The notes below the pieces were generated by a model. That model was not told the origin of the DNA, did no database searches, and was given only the letters and a program-made list of their open reading frames with translations. A DNA stretch of 64,000 nt from Halopelagius inordinatus (lineage in GTDB: Archaea; Halobacteriota; Halobacteria; Halobacteriales; Haloferacaceae). Location: positions 124,001-188,000 of the forward strand of contig NZ_FOOQ01000001.1 of the NCBI RefSeq assembly GCF_900113245.1, written 5' to 3'. Shown here in pieces: positions 7,970 through 17,778 of this stretch (position 1 is its first letter; each line of letters opens with the position of its first letter). The translations under genes were made by a program, and so were the position numbers.

Positions 7970-8044
7970 GGGCACGTAGCTCAGTCCGGAAAGAGCGTCG
8001 GACTTCTAATCCGACGGTCGTGGGTTCAAATCCCATCGTGCCCG
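7970..8044 (+). tRNA. tRNA-Arg (anticodon TCT)
   Basis: Cloverleaf: acceptor GGGCACG pairs with CGTGCCC; D-arm GCTC...GAGC; anticodon stem TCGGA/TCCGA closing the loop CTTCTAA with anticodon TCT (reads AGA); T-arm GTGGG-TTCAAAT-CCCAT; discriminator G at 8044. No intron and no encoded CCA. Its 3' end is repeated three more times downstream, see the repeat entries. Confidence 0.95.
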
Positions 8045-8123
8045 TTCGGCCTCGTTTCACTCGGCCTCACGGCCACGACGTAGTCACGTTCGCTTCGCTC
8101 ACGTGACTCCCATCGTGCCCGTT
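8023..8123 (+). repeat. tRNA-tail repeat, copy 1
   Basis: 101-bp direct repeat that begins inside the T-arm of tRNA-Arg and ends with another copy of the tRNA 3' end. The 16-nt tail TCCCATCGTGCCCGTT occurs at both ends of the unit (8031-8046 and 8108-8123). In between lies an imperfect palindrome AGTCACG...CGTGACT (8082-8108) whose loop carries TCGCTTCGCTC. The second copy is exactly 180 bp downstream. Confidence 0.9.
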
Positions 8124-8202
8124 ACTTCTCGGCGAACGAAGTGAGCCGCGAGTAACGGGTCCACGTGGGATTTGAATCAGGGAGCAGCTCCGCTGCGACC
8201 GA
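8124..8202 (+). other. spacer between tRNA-tail repeats
   Basis: 79 bp with two self-complementary segments: 8119-8159, where CCGTTACT and AGTAACGG flank GAACGAAGTGAG; and GCAGCTCCGCTGC (8184-8196). At 8163-8177 the sequence CGTGGGATTTGAATC is the reverse complement of a tRNA T-arm-like string (GATTCAAATCCCACG), an inverted partial copy of a tRNA 3' half. No coding potential seen. It may be what remains of an excised element. Confidence 0.5.
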
Positions 8203-8303
8203 GGTTCAAATCCCATCGTGCCCGTTCGGCCTCGTTTCACTCGGCCTCACGGCCACGATGTAGTCACGTTCGCTTCGCTCACGTGACTCCCCTCGTGCCC
8301 GTT
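8203..8303 (+). repeat. tRNA-tail repeat, copy 2
   Basis: Matches 8023-8123 at 99 of 101 positions (differences at 8259 and 8292). It contains the tRNA tail exactly at 8211-8226 and with one mismatch at 8288-8303. There is no tRNA 5' half in front of it, so it is not a second tRNA gene. Confidence 0.9.
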
Positions 8304-8321
8304 CGTACCGTCCCAAAGCCG

Positions 8322-8429
8322 TCACTTCACCGCTAACGACCGCCCGCACTCGGGGCACTCCTCCTCTACGATGGTCACCTGCGCGTCGCAGTCGGGACAG
8401 ATCTCTCGGTAACACGCGGGGTCGCCCAT
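8322..8429 (-). CDS. 35-residue double-CxxC zinc-ribbon protein
   Basis: Very short ORF with C-P-D-C (residues 11-14) and C-P-E-C (25-28) knuckles, M-G-D-P start and L-A-V-K end, the usual look of haloarchaeal mini zinc-finger proteins. It lies 18 bp from the end of the tRNA-tail repeats and faces away from the thermosome 3' end. Function unknown; small zinc proteins of this class are often regulatory or RNA-associated. Longer in-frame starts upstream give low-complexity, thermosome-shadow sequence and were refused. Confidence 0.6.
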   Translation of the reverse strand: MGDPACYREICPDCDAQVTIVEEECPECGRSLAVK

Positions 8430-8610
8430 GCTACGAGATACCGCGACACGAGGAAAGAGCGTTTCGCCCGGCTCGGAGGTTCGAACGAGGCCGTCGCTCT
8501 CGGAGTCAGCGGTCGAAAGAAAGCCGGATTCGGCGTGCGGGCCGACGTTCGAGAGGCGATTCGAGGCGAGAGGTCGGGGGTGGGTGGGGTTGTGTGAGCC
8601 TAGACGGAGT

Positions 8611-10296
<1,686 letters not shown>

Positions 10297-10322
10297 ATTC
10301 AGTCGTGAGGTTGTTTGCGATT

Positions 10323-10333
10323 CTATAAAAACC
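10323..10333 (-). promoter_or_regulatory. TATA-like box of the thermosome gene
   Basis: On the minus strand GGTTTTTATAG is centred about 32 nt before the ATG at 10296, so transcription should begin a few bases from the start codon. The 10297-10540 spacer holds nothing else recognised. Confidence 0.6.
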
Positions 10334-10540
10334 TGTCGCACGAGTCTCTGTCAAACCGGCGCACGGTGGTGGGGTAAGATGTGGTACCACGACCCACGAA
10401 ATCGGGGTGTTTATACGTATCGGTGCCGCTGGGAGGGACGGTGGTCGGGCAAGCGGGCGGTTCTCCGGTGTCGCGACTCACCGGTCGCAGTCGAGAGAAG
10501 ACGCGTCGCGAAGGTGGGCGATGCGCGGCGTCGGTCGCGG

Positions 10541-11083
10541 CTATCCGGACTGTCGAACGTCGAACCCGTCGGTGAGTTCGTTGTGCTTCCGTTCGAGGAA
10601 GGAGTACACCGCGCCGTGGGGCGCGCCGTCGAGTATCATCCCCACCGCGCGACGGACCGCCTGCACCTCTTCGGGTTGGCCGATGACGCCGAGCGTCGAT
10701 CCTTTGATGACGACTTCCGCGCCGGTGAGTTCCTCCATCAGTTGACGAGTGCGGCCGTTCTCGCCGATGAGTCGGCCTTTCTGTCGCTGGAGGTCGTTTT
10801 TGTTTCGAGTGTGATCGGAGAGGTCCACGAGTTCGAACGTTCGCATCTCGTGGTCCAGAAGCGACAGCGCGGATTCGGGAGTGAATCCGCGCCCGACCGC
10901 GCGGACGATGTCCGGCGCGACCAGTCCGCTGACCGGGTCGCCGACCGACTCTATCGCGACGGACCCCGACTCGGAGTCGATGTCGAGGCGAACCTCGGCT
11001 CTGCTTTCTATCTCGCGCATCGTCTCGCCGCCTTCGCCGATGAGGACGCCGATTCGGTCCTGCGGGACCTTCACGTGTTGCAT
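10541..11083 (-). CDS. KH-domain ribosome-assembly protein (Dim2/Pno1 type)
   Basis: 180 residues with two KH domains: I-G-V-L-I-G-E-G-G-E-T (about residues 11-21) and K-G-R-L-I-G-E-N-G-R-T (about 101-111) carry the G-x-x-G loops that bind RNA. Archaeal homologues of eukaryotic Dim2/Pno1 act in late small-subunit maturation with RIO1 kinase. It is last in the order eIF1A, RIO1, KH on the minus strand, a conserved archaeal arrangement that supports this role. Confidence 0.9.
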   Translation of the reverse strand: MQHVKVPQDRIGVLIGEGGETMREIESRAEVRLDIDSESGSVAIESVGDPVSGLVAPDIVRAVGRGFTPESALSLLDHEMRTFELVDLSDHTRNKNDLQRQKGRLIGENGRTRQLMEELTGAEVVIKGSTLGVIGQPEEVQAVRRAVGMILDGAPHGAVYSFLERKHNELTDGFDVRQSG

Positions 11084-11198
11084 GCCTCTCGCTACCCGGT
11101 GGAGCGGTTTAAGCGTTTGTTCGGCCGTCGCGGTCCGTGTCCGCGTCTCACGGCCCGGCGGCCGCCGAGGGGCAGACTCGGCCGCCTCCGAACCCGAG

Positions 11199-12143
11199 TC
11201 AGTCGTCTCGGGTTTCGGTCTCGGATTCGGCGTCGGCGTCGTCCTCGATTTTGGCGTCGGTCACCGCGGGGTCGTCGGGGTCGCCGGACGGGTCGGGCGT
11301 CGCCGCGGTCACGAACTCGTAGAGGTCGGCGGGGTCCGTCTCTAACCCCTGTCGCGAGAAGAACTTCGCCACGTTGGTGCAGTCTCGGCGGAGGAACTCG
11401 TCGGCGTTCGGGTGGTGGACGGTCACCGCCTGTCCGAGGTCTATGACGACGAGTTCCCCCTCGTGGATTATCATATTGTACTCCGAGAGGTCGCCGTGAA
11501 CCAAGCCCGCGGCGTAGAGTCGCCGCATGTACTCGCGGACGACTTCGTAGGCGGTCTGGGGGTTCTCGACGTTCACCTCCGCGAGTCGCCGCGCCCGGTC
11601 TTCGACCAGTCCGACGAGTTCCATCACGAGGACGTTCCGTTCGACGGCGATTGGCTCTGGGACGCGGACGCCCGCCTGCCGCGCCCGCCGGAGGTTGGCG
11701 AACTCCTTTTGGGTCCACGCGAGGACGACCTGCTTTTTGTCGTGACCGATGCCCTCGAACCTCGGGTCGCCTTCGAGATACTCGCGCATCTGGCGGAAGT
11801 TCGAGGCGTTGATGCGGTATATCTTCGCCGCGACGTCCGTGTCCTCGTCGCCGAGGGCCTCGTAGACGTTGGCTTCCTTGCCCGTCGAGATGGGCCCGCC
11901 GAACGCCTCTATGTGGCCGTCTTGGACCAGTTTGTAGATGGCCGCGAACGTGGCGTCGTCGAACACCGACTGTTCGACCTTGAACTGGTCTGCGTCTTTC
12001 AGACGCTTTCGGAAGTCGCTGAACTCGCGGTCCCGACTGCGGGCGATGCGGTCCGCCTCCGTGTCGGAGACGTCTATCTCTTCCCACTCGTCGCCGGGCA
12101 CGTCGACGGCGTCTGAGGCGATTAGGCCGAACTCCTCGCTCAT
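11199..12143 (-). CDS. rio1: RIO1-type serine protein kinase
   Basis: 314 residues. ATP-binding loop S-T-G-K-E-A-N-V-Y (about 87-95), invariant lysine in A-A-K-I-Y-R, catalytic loop V-H-G-D-L-S-E-Y-N-M and metal-binding I-D-L-G-Q-A are all intact, which is the RIO1 pattern (D-L-G-Q rather than D-F-G). RIO1 acts as an ATPase/kinase in 30S/40S subunit maturation. The Asp/Glu-rich C-terminal tail (about 280-314) is halophile-typical. It lies 71 bp after the eIF1A stop. Confidence 0.95.
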   Translation of the reverse strand: MSEEFGLIASDAVDVPGDEWEEIDVSDTEADRIARSRDREFSDFRKRLKDADQFKVEQSVFDDATFAAIYKLVQDGHIEAFGGPISTGKEANVYEALGDEDTDVAAKIYRINASNFRQMREYLEGDPRFEGIGHDKKQVVLAWTQKEFANLRRARQAGVRVPEPIAVERNVLVMELVGLVEDRARRLAEVNVENPQTAYEVVREYMRRLYAAGLVHGDLSEYNMIIHEGELVVIDLGQAVTVHHPNADEFLRRDCTNVAKFFSRQGLETDPADLYEFVTAATPDPSGDPDDPAVTDAKIEDDADAESETETRDD

Positions 12144-12214
12144 CTACGACTCACTACGTGGCGGCGCGGTAAAAGCGTCACAGGTGTCGGACGTGCGCGT
12201 CCTCTCGAAAACGG

Positions 12215-12511
12215 TTACCGGATGTGTCCTTCGTCGCGGAGTTGGTCCGCCTCGGACTTCTCGTATCGCCAGGTGATGTCGCCTTTCTCGTCCTGCCAGT
12301 CCCACGGTTCGACGAGGACCACGTCGTCCTCGCGAATCCAGATTCGCTTCTGCATTCGACCCGGGATGCGCGCGGTCCGTTCGACGCCGTCGGCACATCG
12401 CACTTCGACTCGGTTCGCGCCGAGCATGTTCGTCACGACGGCGAAAACCTCGTCCTCCTCGGGCATCCGCAGGTCGCGACGCCCCTGATTTTCGTTGTCG
12501 TTCTTCGCCAT
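12215..12511 (-). CDS. eif1A: translation initiation factor aIF1A
   Basis: 98 residues with the OB fold of IF1/eIF1[13 protein letters not shown] (about 15-26), [24 protein letters not shown] and D-V-V-L-V-E-P-W all match the family. It binds the 30S A site and promotes scanning or start selection. The first residues M-A-K-N-D are short and charged as in other haloarchaea. It is first gene of the eIF1A-RIO1-KH operon; its promoter must lie in 12512-12673. Confidence 0.95.
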   Translation of the reverse strand: MAKNDNENQGRRDLRMPEEDEVFAVVTNMLGANRVEVRCADGVERTARIPGRMQKRIWIREDDVVLVEPWDWQDEKGDITWRYEKSEADQLRDEGHIR

Positions 12512-12673
12512 ACGTGGGCGATTGGTTGTCTTGTTGTTTAAACCCGCGGTTCCGTTCGGTCGGATTCTCACCGCTCACGACCGTTACCGGCGGTGTGACG
12601 CGGTTGCGTCAGCCGGTCTCGGCGTCGTCGGATAAACGGCACCCTTAGGTGACCGACGCCGCCACCGGGTGAC

Positions 12674-12853
12674 ATGCTCGACAAACTCGGTGCGAAGGGT
12701 ATCGCTGGTCTCGTTTTCGTGGTCGCCGGATTCGCACTCGTCGCGTGGACTGCACCCGTCGTCGCCGCGGGCCTGGCCCTCGTCGTCGTCGGACTCGTCC
12801 TCGTCGCGGGCGGCCTCGCGCAGTCTGTGATGGGGATGCTCGGGATGGCCTGA
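12674..12853 (+). CDS. 59-residue conserved membrane protein (DUF7470-like)
   Basis: Two hydrophobic helices (about residues 9-27 and 29-50) joined by a short turn; starts M-L-D-K-L-G-A-K-G-I-A and ends M-G-M-L-G-M-A. The pattern matches a small haloarchaeal membrane family that I recall as DUF7470; the name is unverified. It lies divergent from eIF1A and converges with the hydrolase gene 6 bp away. Confidence 0.7.
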   Translation: MLDKLGAKGIAGLVFVVAGFALVAWTAPVVAAGLALVVVGLVLVAGGLAQSVMGMLGMA

Positions 12854-12859
12854 CTCGAC

Positions 12860-13705
12860 TCAGAGCGACCGCCGGAGAAAGTCGAACACGTCCTCTCTGA
12901 CTTCGGAGTACCAGTACGACGAGTGCAGGAACACGTGGTCCGCGCCGGGATACGTCCGCAGTTCGACCGTATCTCCCGCCGCCTCCATCGCTTCGGCGAG
13001 TGCCCGAGCGGACGCCGTCGGAACCACCTCGTCGTCCTCGCCGTGCAGGAGAGCAGTCGGCGGCGCGTCGCCGGAGACGTGCGTTATCGGTTGGGCCGCC
13101 TCGTAGCGGTCCGGCACCTCGGAGGGCGTCCCGCCGAGGAACCGTTCGACCACGTCGTCTCCGCTCTCGCTCTCGGTGTCGTAGACGTACGGACCGCTGA
13201 TTCCGACGGCGGCGTCGACGGACGGACTCGCGGTTCCGAACTTCCCCTCCGGTGCGAGAGACGCGAGGAGGCCGAGATGCGCGCCCGCGGAGTGGCCGAC
13301 GACGGCGATTCGGTCCGGGTCGCCGCCGAACGACTCGGCCTCCTCTCTCACCCACGCCAGTCCGGCGCGCACGTCGCGTATCTGCGCCGGAAACGTCGCC
13401 TCGTCGCTGAGGCGGTAGGAGAGTTCGACGGCCGTGAATCCCTCCGCCGCCGCGTCGTCGGATTCCGTCCGACTGCTCGCCGGAGTTCCTCCGGCGGCGT
13501 CCATCGCCCATCGGGCGAACTGTCCGCGCGCGCCGGACTCCCACGCGCCGCCGTAGAGAAAGACGACGACAGGTCGGTTCTCCGCGCCCTCGCGGCGGTA
13601 GGTGTCCGCGTACAGCGTTCGCTCCGGGCGGTCGGTCACGACGTGGTCGCGTTCGACGGTCAGAGAGGTGTCGGCGGTCACATCGGAGGGCGTCCCGCCG
13701 GTCAC
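12860..13705 (-). CDS. alpha/beta hydrolase (esterase/BD-FAE-like)
   Basis: 281 residues. Oxyanion-hole motif Y-G-G-A-W-E (about 51-56, H-G-G-x-W variant), nucleophile elbow G-H-S-A-G-A-H (about 138-144), acid in E-D-D-E-V-V-P and catalytic His in A-D-H-V-F-L-H fit the esterase/lipase superfamily with a complete Ser-Asp-His triad. Cytoplasmic, no signal peptide. The start is a GTG 45 bp after the TyrRS stop, so it may be co-transcribed with tyrS. The substrate is unknown; kynurenine formamidase-like or carbohydrate esterase relatives are possible. Confidence 0.85.
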   Translation of the reverse strand: MTGGTPSDVTADTSLTVERDHVVTDRPERTLYADTYRREGAENRPVVVFLYGGAWESGARGQFARWAMDAAGGTPASSRTESDDAAAEGFTAVELSYRLSDEATFPAQIRDVRAGLAWVREEAESFGGDPDRIAVVGHSAGAHLGLLASLAPEGKFGTASPSVDAAVGISGPYVYDTESESGDDVVERFLGGTPSEVPDRYEAAQPITHVSGDAPPTALLHGEDDEVVPTASARALAEAMEAAGDTVELRTYPGADHVFLHSSYWYSEVREDVFDFLRRSL

Positions 13706-13750
13706 CTCAGCGTTTCGACCGGAGCGATATTCGAGAGCCGAAAACGCCGG

Positions 13751-14746
13751 TCAGGAGCGCTGCTCGGCTATCTTCTCGCGGCCCGGCGCGACGAGTTCGT
13801 CGAGGTAGTCCGCGAGTGCGCCCTTCGCGTCGGCGGGGTGGAGTTCGCCGGAGTCTACGTCGTCGGCGAGAGAGTCGTAGTCGTCGTACTCCAGGTCGCC
13901 CCCGTACTCCTCGGGGCGTTCGACGACGACGCTCTCGAACCGCGGGAACACGTGGTACTTGAATATCTGCAGCACGGGGTTCTCGCGTTCGTTGCCCTCC
14001 GCGTCGGGTTCGGGGTCCGCCGTCGGCGGGCAGAACGCCTTGTTCACCTTCTCGCGCAGGTCCGCTTCGGTGTCCTCCATCGAGATGGTGACGCCGTCGG
14101 AGGAGGACATCTTGCCGACGCCCGAGGTGAGGTCCGCGAGAATCGGCGTGTGGACCGCCGGCCGAACCTCGTAATCGAGGGTCGGAAGCACCTCGCGGGC
14201 CAGCATGTGGACCTTTCGCTGGTCGAGTCCGCCGACCGCGAGGTCCAAATCGAGGTACTCGATGTCGAGCGCCTGCATCAGGGGGTAGACCGCCTGCGAC
14301 ACCTTCGGGTTCGACCCGCGCTGAATCTCGGACATCGCGCGCTCGGCCCGCGAGAGCGTCGTTTCGAGTTCGAGGGCGTGGGTGTCGAGGACGTACTCCT
14401 CGTCGAGTTGGTAGTCCGAGCCGAGGACGAACTCCGTGTCGTCTTCGTCGAGGCCGTAGGCGACGAACTGTTCGCGCATGCGGTCCGCCGTCTCGCGAAT
14501 CTCCTCGAACGTCCCTTTGTCGTTGAGGTAGGCGTGGACGTCCGCCAAGAGGATGACTATCTCGAAGCCAGCCTCCTGCAGGTCGATGAGTTTGTTGGCC
14601 GTCAGCATGTGGCCGATGTGGAGGACCCCCGAGGGTTCGTACCCGACGTACGCTCGCTTGCCGTCCGGGTCCTCGGCTAGCGCGCGTACCTCGTCCTCCG
14701 TGACCACCTCGGCCGCGTTCCGGGTGATCAGGTCGTAGTCGTCCAT
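13751..14746 (-). CDS. tyrS: tyrosine--tRNA ligase
   Basis: 331 residues, archaeal/eukaryotic TyrRS length. Class I signatures: H-I-G-H (residues 43-46) and K-M-S-S-S near residue 215; Y-E-P-S-G before H-I-G-H and Y-P-L-M-Q-A-L-D-I are characteristic of archaeal TyrRS. It charges tRNA-Tyr. The ATG at 14746 was chosen because upstream codons read through a region that looks like promoter DNA. Confidence 0.96.
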   Translation of the reverse strand: MDDYDLITRNAAEVVTEDEVRALAEDPDGKRAYVGYEPSGVLHIGHMLTANKLIDLQEAGFEIVILLADVHAYLNDKGTFEEIRETADRMREQFVAYGLDEDDTEFVLGSDYQLDEEYVLDTHALELETTLSRAERAMSEIQRGSNPKVSQAVYPLMQALDIEYLDLDLAVGGLDQRKVHMLAREVLPTLDYEVRPAVHTPILADLTSGVGKMSSSDGVTISMEDTEADLREKVNKAFCPPTADPEPDAEGNERENPVLQIFKYHVFPRFESVVVERPEEYGGDLEYDDYDSLADDVDSGELHPADAKGALADYLDELVAPGREKIAEQRS

Positions 14747-14834
14747 ACCTGTGGGTGTCCGCGGTTCGGGATATGACTTCTGGAACCGCCCGCACCGACA
14801 AAGACTGATACCGTGCCGGTCGTAACTCCCTCCG

Positions 14835-15134
14835 ATGGCAACCACTCGCTCGCCGATACTCATCCTCGTCGGCTTGGTCGCCGCCGCGTTCGTCCCCCTC
14901 GCGGCGATGTGGGCCGTCGTCGGCGACGTCGAACTCCTCGCGTACTTCCTCGGCTTTGCGGTGTACTTTCTGGTCTTCCACGTCGCGGTTCCCGGTCACG
15001 TCTACTTCGACTCCCGCGCCCGCGGCAGCAACTCGGTTCTGGCGTGGACCGCGCTCTCGTTTCTCCTCCCCGTCGTCGGCGCGGCCGTCTACTTCCTCGT
15101 CGGTCAGCGACGACTCGGCGAACCGGCCGGGTGA
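14835..15134 (+). CDS. small membrane protein with PLDc_N-like layout
   Basis: 99 residues with three hydrophobic helices (about 7-29, 35-53, 68-88) and the polar motif Y-F-D-S-R-A-R-G-S-N between the second and third. The final helix L-P-V-V-G-A-A-V-Y-F-L-V-G-Q-R-R resembles the phospholipase-D-N-terminal (PLDc_N) membrane hairpin. No catalytic motif. Divergent from tyrS, convergent with the next membrane-protein gene 11 bp away. Confidence 0.7.
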   Translation: MATTRSPILILVGLVAAAFVPLAAMWAVVGDVELLAYFLGFAVYFLVFHVAVPGHVYFDSRARGSNSVLAWTALSFLLPVVGAAVYFLVGQRRLGEPAG

Positions 15135-15145
15135 GACTCCGCGTC

Positions 15146-15589
15146 TCAGTAGAGGACGAAAAGAACCGTCACCGCCGCGAACCACGCGGCCCCGAGAGCG
15201 CACAGGACCGACCCCACGACACCGACTTCGCCGCGGACCTCTCTCGCCCGCGCAAAGAGGAACATGGCCCCGAACAGCGCAACCGACCCGCCGACGACGG
15301 CGGCGCTCAGTTCGTGGACGCTCGTGACCCCCGTCTTCCCCGGTTCGAGGCTGAACTGGACGTCGACGAGCGCTTCGTACGCGAGCGTTTCGAGCGTTCC
15401 CGCGGCGGCGACGACGAGGACGTAGTTCGGAACCCACTCGGGCGTCGGCCCCGCCTCGAACGCCGCGCGAACGCGGGCGGACGCGAGAAACGGGAGCGTC
15501 AGGACGCCGCCGAACAGGCCGATAGCCGCGCCGAACGCGGCGAGGAGGACGGACGAGAGGAGAGCTCCGACGAGAGCGGAGAGTGCCAT
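15146..15589 (-). CDS. haloarchaeal membrane protein of unknown function
   Basis: 147 residues, about four hydrophobic helices (residues 5-35, 54-75, 92-113, 122-146). No recognised motif. The start at 15589 follows the DUF460 gene (stop 15666) on the same strand by 76 bp, so it may be read from that transcript. I do not recognise the family. Confidence 0.65.
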   Translation of the reverse strand: MALSALVGALLSSVLLAAFGAAIGLFGGVLTLPFLASARVRAAFEAGPTPEWVPNYVLVVAAAGTLETLAYEALVDVQFSLEPGKTGVTSVHELSAAVVGGSVALFGAMFLFARAREVRGEVGVVGSVLCALGAAWFAAVTVLFVLY

Positions 15590-15665
15590 CGCCCTCTCTC
15601 GTCACCGAACCGTCGATAAAGTTACCGTCCGCGTTCGACCGTCGTCCGAACGACCCGTCCGACCC

Positions 15666-17645
15666 TCACCGACTCTCGCTCCTCGTATCCGCGCGGTGTT
15701 CGCTGATTATCTGGTCCATCATCCGCTCTTTCTTCTCTTTGCGGCGTTCCTCCGCGCGGTCTTCCCAGTCGTCTACGACCGCCGCGACGTCCGCCTCCCG
15801 CGCGACGGCGAGTTCGTCCACCTCCTGCATCCGCACGTCCTCGGCGGGGCCGACGGCTATCTCGTGGTCGAACAACACCTCGTCGGCCTCCGCCGAGAGG
15901 CCGCCGCTACCGCGGAGGACGACGCGCGGGTCCGTCTCGGCCAGTCGCTCGGCCGTCGCCCGGCCCGCCCCGGAGGCGTCGCGGAGGAACACCACGTCGC
16001 CGGAAGCGAGTCCGTACCGGTCGTCCGCGCGTTCGACGGCGTCCGTGGTGAACTGCTCGACGACTTTCACCGGCACGAGGTCTTTCTCGGTGTTCACGTC
16101 CGCGAAGTTCGAGTGGTCGAGTTTCCACAGCGTCTTCAACCGCTCCAGTTTCCGGTCGAGCGTCTCGTTTTCCGATTCGAGCGACTCCACCTTCCGTTCG
16201 AGACGCCCGTTCTCGCGTTCGAGCCGTTGGACCTCACGACGCTCTCTGGCCTCGCGGCGCTCTTTTCGCTTCGCGTCCGACAGTTCGTCTTTGTACTCCT
16301 CGATGGTGTCGTCTTTCTCCTCTATGGTCTCTTTGAGGTCGTCGACGTGCGATTCGAGGCGTTCGACGCGCCGTTCCAACCGGCGTATCTCCTTTTCGTC
16401 GTCGGTGAGTTCTCGCTGTTCCTGCGTCGACTCGTCGTCTTCGTCCGGCGCGTCGTCGTCCAAGTCGCGGAGGACCGCCTCGACGGACTCCTCACCGGCG
16501 ACGACGCGGGCGATGACCGTTCCCCGTTCGACGTCCGGCGGCACCTTCCGAGTGATGCGTTCGAACTGGTCTTCGTGGTCGTCGAAGGCGAACAGCGCGG
16601 CCGCCAACGCGTCTCTCTGGTGGTCGTTCTCGTACTCCTCGTCGCGGGCGCGGTGGAGTTTCTCGTCCACCGGGAGGTCGGAGTTCGGCACCCACGCGGC
16701 GGCGTCGAAACTCCGCCGGAACTTCTCTACGGTCTCCGGCATCGGCGTCACGTCGGCGGCGACGATGACGGGCCGCCCGCGTTCGATGAGCCACTCGATT
16801 ATCTCCGCGGTGTCGGCCGTCCGCGTCGAACGCACGTCGAGGACGTGACCGTCTAAGTCGACGACCGCCGCCGCGGTGGTCGTCCCGGGGTCGATTCCGA
16901 CGATGACGTGGTCGCGGCGCTTGACGAGGGGTTCGAACTCGATGCCGTCGAGGCGTTCGCGCTCTATCTCCACGCGCGTGTCGCCGGCGCGCCCGGCGGA
17001 GACGGGGATGTCCGCGGGTCGCGCCTCGACCAGAAACGTCGCGTTCGAGTACCCTCCGTACTTCTCGGTCACGTCCATCTCGTACTCTAACCCGGCCTTC
17101 TTCAGCCGACTCTCGACCTCGCGAGCGCGCCGCTTTACCGACCCGTGGATGCGGCGGGTGTAGCGGTCCTGACTCCACCCGCCCTTCCCGGTCGAACGGC
17201 CGCGAGAGACTTTCACCGTCGTCGTGTTCGTGAAGGCCGACACCTCCACGCCGACGTTCGCGGCGGCGAGGCGGGCGGCCGCCTCCGCCTCTTTCATCGG
17301 CTTCTTGCCGTAGGGGACGCCGTGACGGGACGCGACTCGCGAGAGCGGTTCCGGTCGCTCCGCGCCGGTCACCTGCACCAGTCGCGTCTCGGAGGGAAGC
17401 GACCGGAGAAACCGCACCAGGTCGTCTTTGTCCGCCGCCAACTCGTACATGTTGTCTGTGGCGACGAGAGCCGGTCGCTCGCGTTCGATGAGGCGTCTCA
17501 GTTTCCGGTGGGAGACTACGTCGCGGTCGATGTTCTCTCCGTCGAAGGCGACGACGGCGTACGACGGCGAATCGCCGCGTACGTCGCCGCTCTGGATGTC
17601 CACGCCGAAGACGAGGGAATCGAGCGCGCTCGTCCGGTCGTTCAC
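15666..17645 (-). CDS. DUF460 domain protein (RNase H-like fold, coiled coil)
   Basis: 659 residues, GTG start. N-terminal R-x2-F/V-G-V-D-I region; a second nuclease-like block V-I-V-G-I-D-P-G-T-T-T-A-A-A-V-V-D-L-D-G (about 243-262) has the Asp and Gly pattern of RNase H/RuvC-like folds. A long heptad coiled coil rich in Glu/Arg runs about 395-520. DUF460 is an archaeal family of unknown activity, suggested to act on nucleic acids. The R-R-I-H-G-S-V-K-R-R stretch is a likely RNA/DNA contact. Confidence 0.85.
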   Translation of the reverse strand: MNDRTSALDSLVFGVDIQSGDVRGDSPSYAVVAFDGENIDRDVVSHRKLRRLIERERPALVATDNMYELAADKDDLVRFLRSLPSETRLVQVTGAERPEPLSRVASRHGVPYGKKPMKEAEAAARLAAANVGVEVSAFTNTTTVKVSRGRSTGKGGWSQDRYTRRIHGSVKRRAREVESRLKKAGLEYEMDVTEKYGGYSNATFLVEARPADIPVSAGRAGDTRVEIERERLDGIEFEPLVKRRDHVIVGIDPGTTTAAAVVDLDGHVLDVRSTRTADTAEIIEWLIERGRPVIVAADVTPMPETVEKFRRSFDAAAWVPNSDLPVDEKLHRARDEEYENDHQRDALAAALFAFDDHEDQFERITRKVPPDVERGTVIARVVAGEESVEAVLRDLDDDAPDEDDESTQEQRELTDDEKEIRRLERRVERLESHVDDLKETIEEKDDTIEEYKDELSDAKRKERREARERREVQRLERENGRLERKVESLESENETLDRKLERLKTLWKLDHSNFADVNTEKDLVPVKVVEQFTTDAVERADDRYGLASGDVVFLRDASGAGRATAERLAETDPRVVLRGSGGLSAEADEVLFDHEIAVGPAEDVRMQEVDELAVAREADVAAVVDDWEDRAEERRKEKKERMMDQIISEHRADTRSESR

Positions 17646-17778
17646 ACGCTAGGTTGGTCCGAGACGAATATATACCCCACGCCGGTGACCGGCGCCCCGT
17701 CCGCCACGCGGTGCATCCGGGGATTCTCGCTCCCGGACGTGATTCGCAACATACATATCGAGCGGAAATAACTTCAAG

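Noticed and set aside
8203-8303. Second tRNA gene
   Set aside because: Only the T-arm and 3' acceptor strand are present; no 5' half pairs with it.
15583-16848. 421-codon Ser/Arg-rich plus-strand frame opposite the DUF460 gene
   Set aside because: Antisense shadow of a Glu-rich coiled coil; composition is not protein-like.
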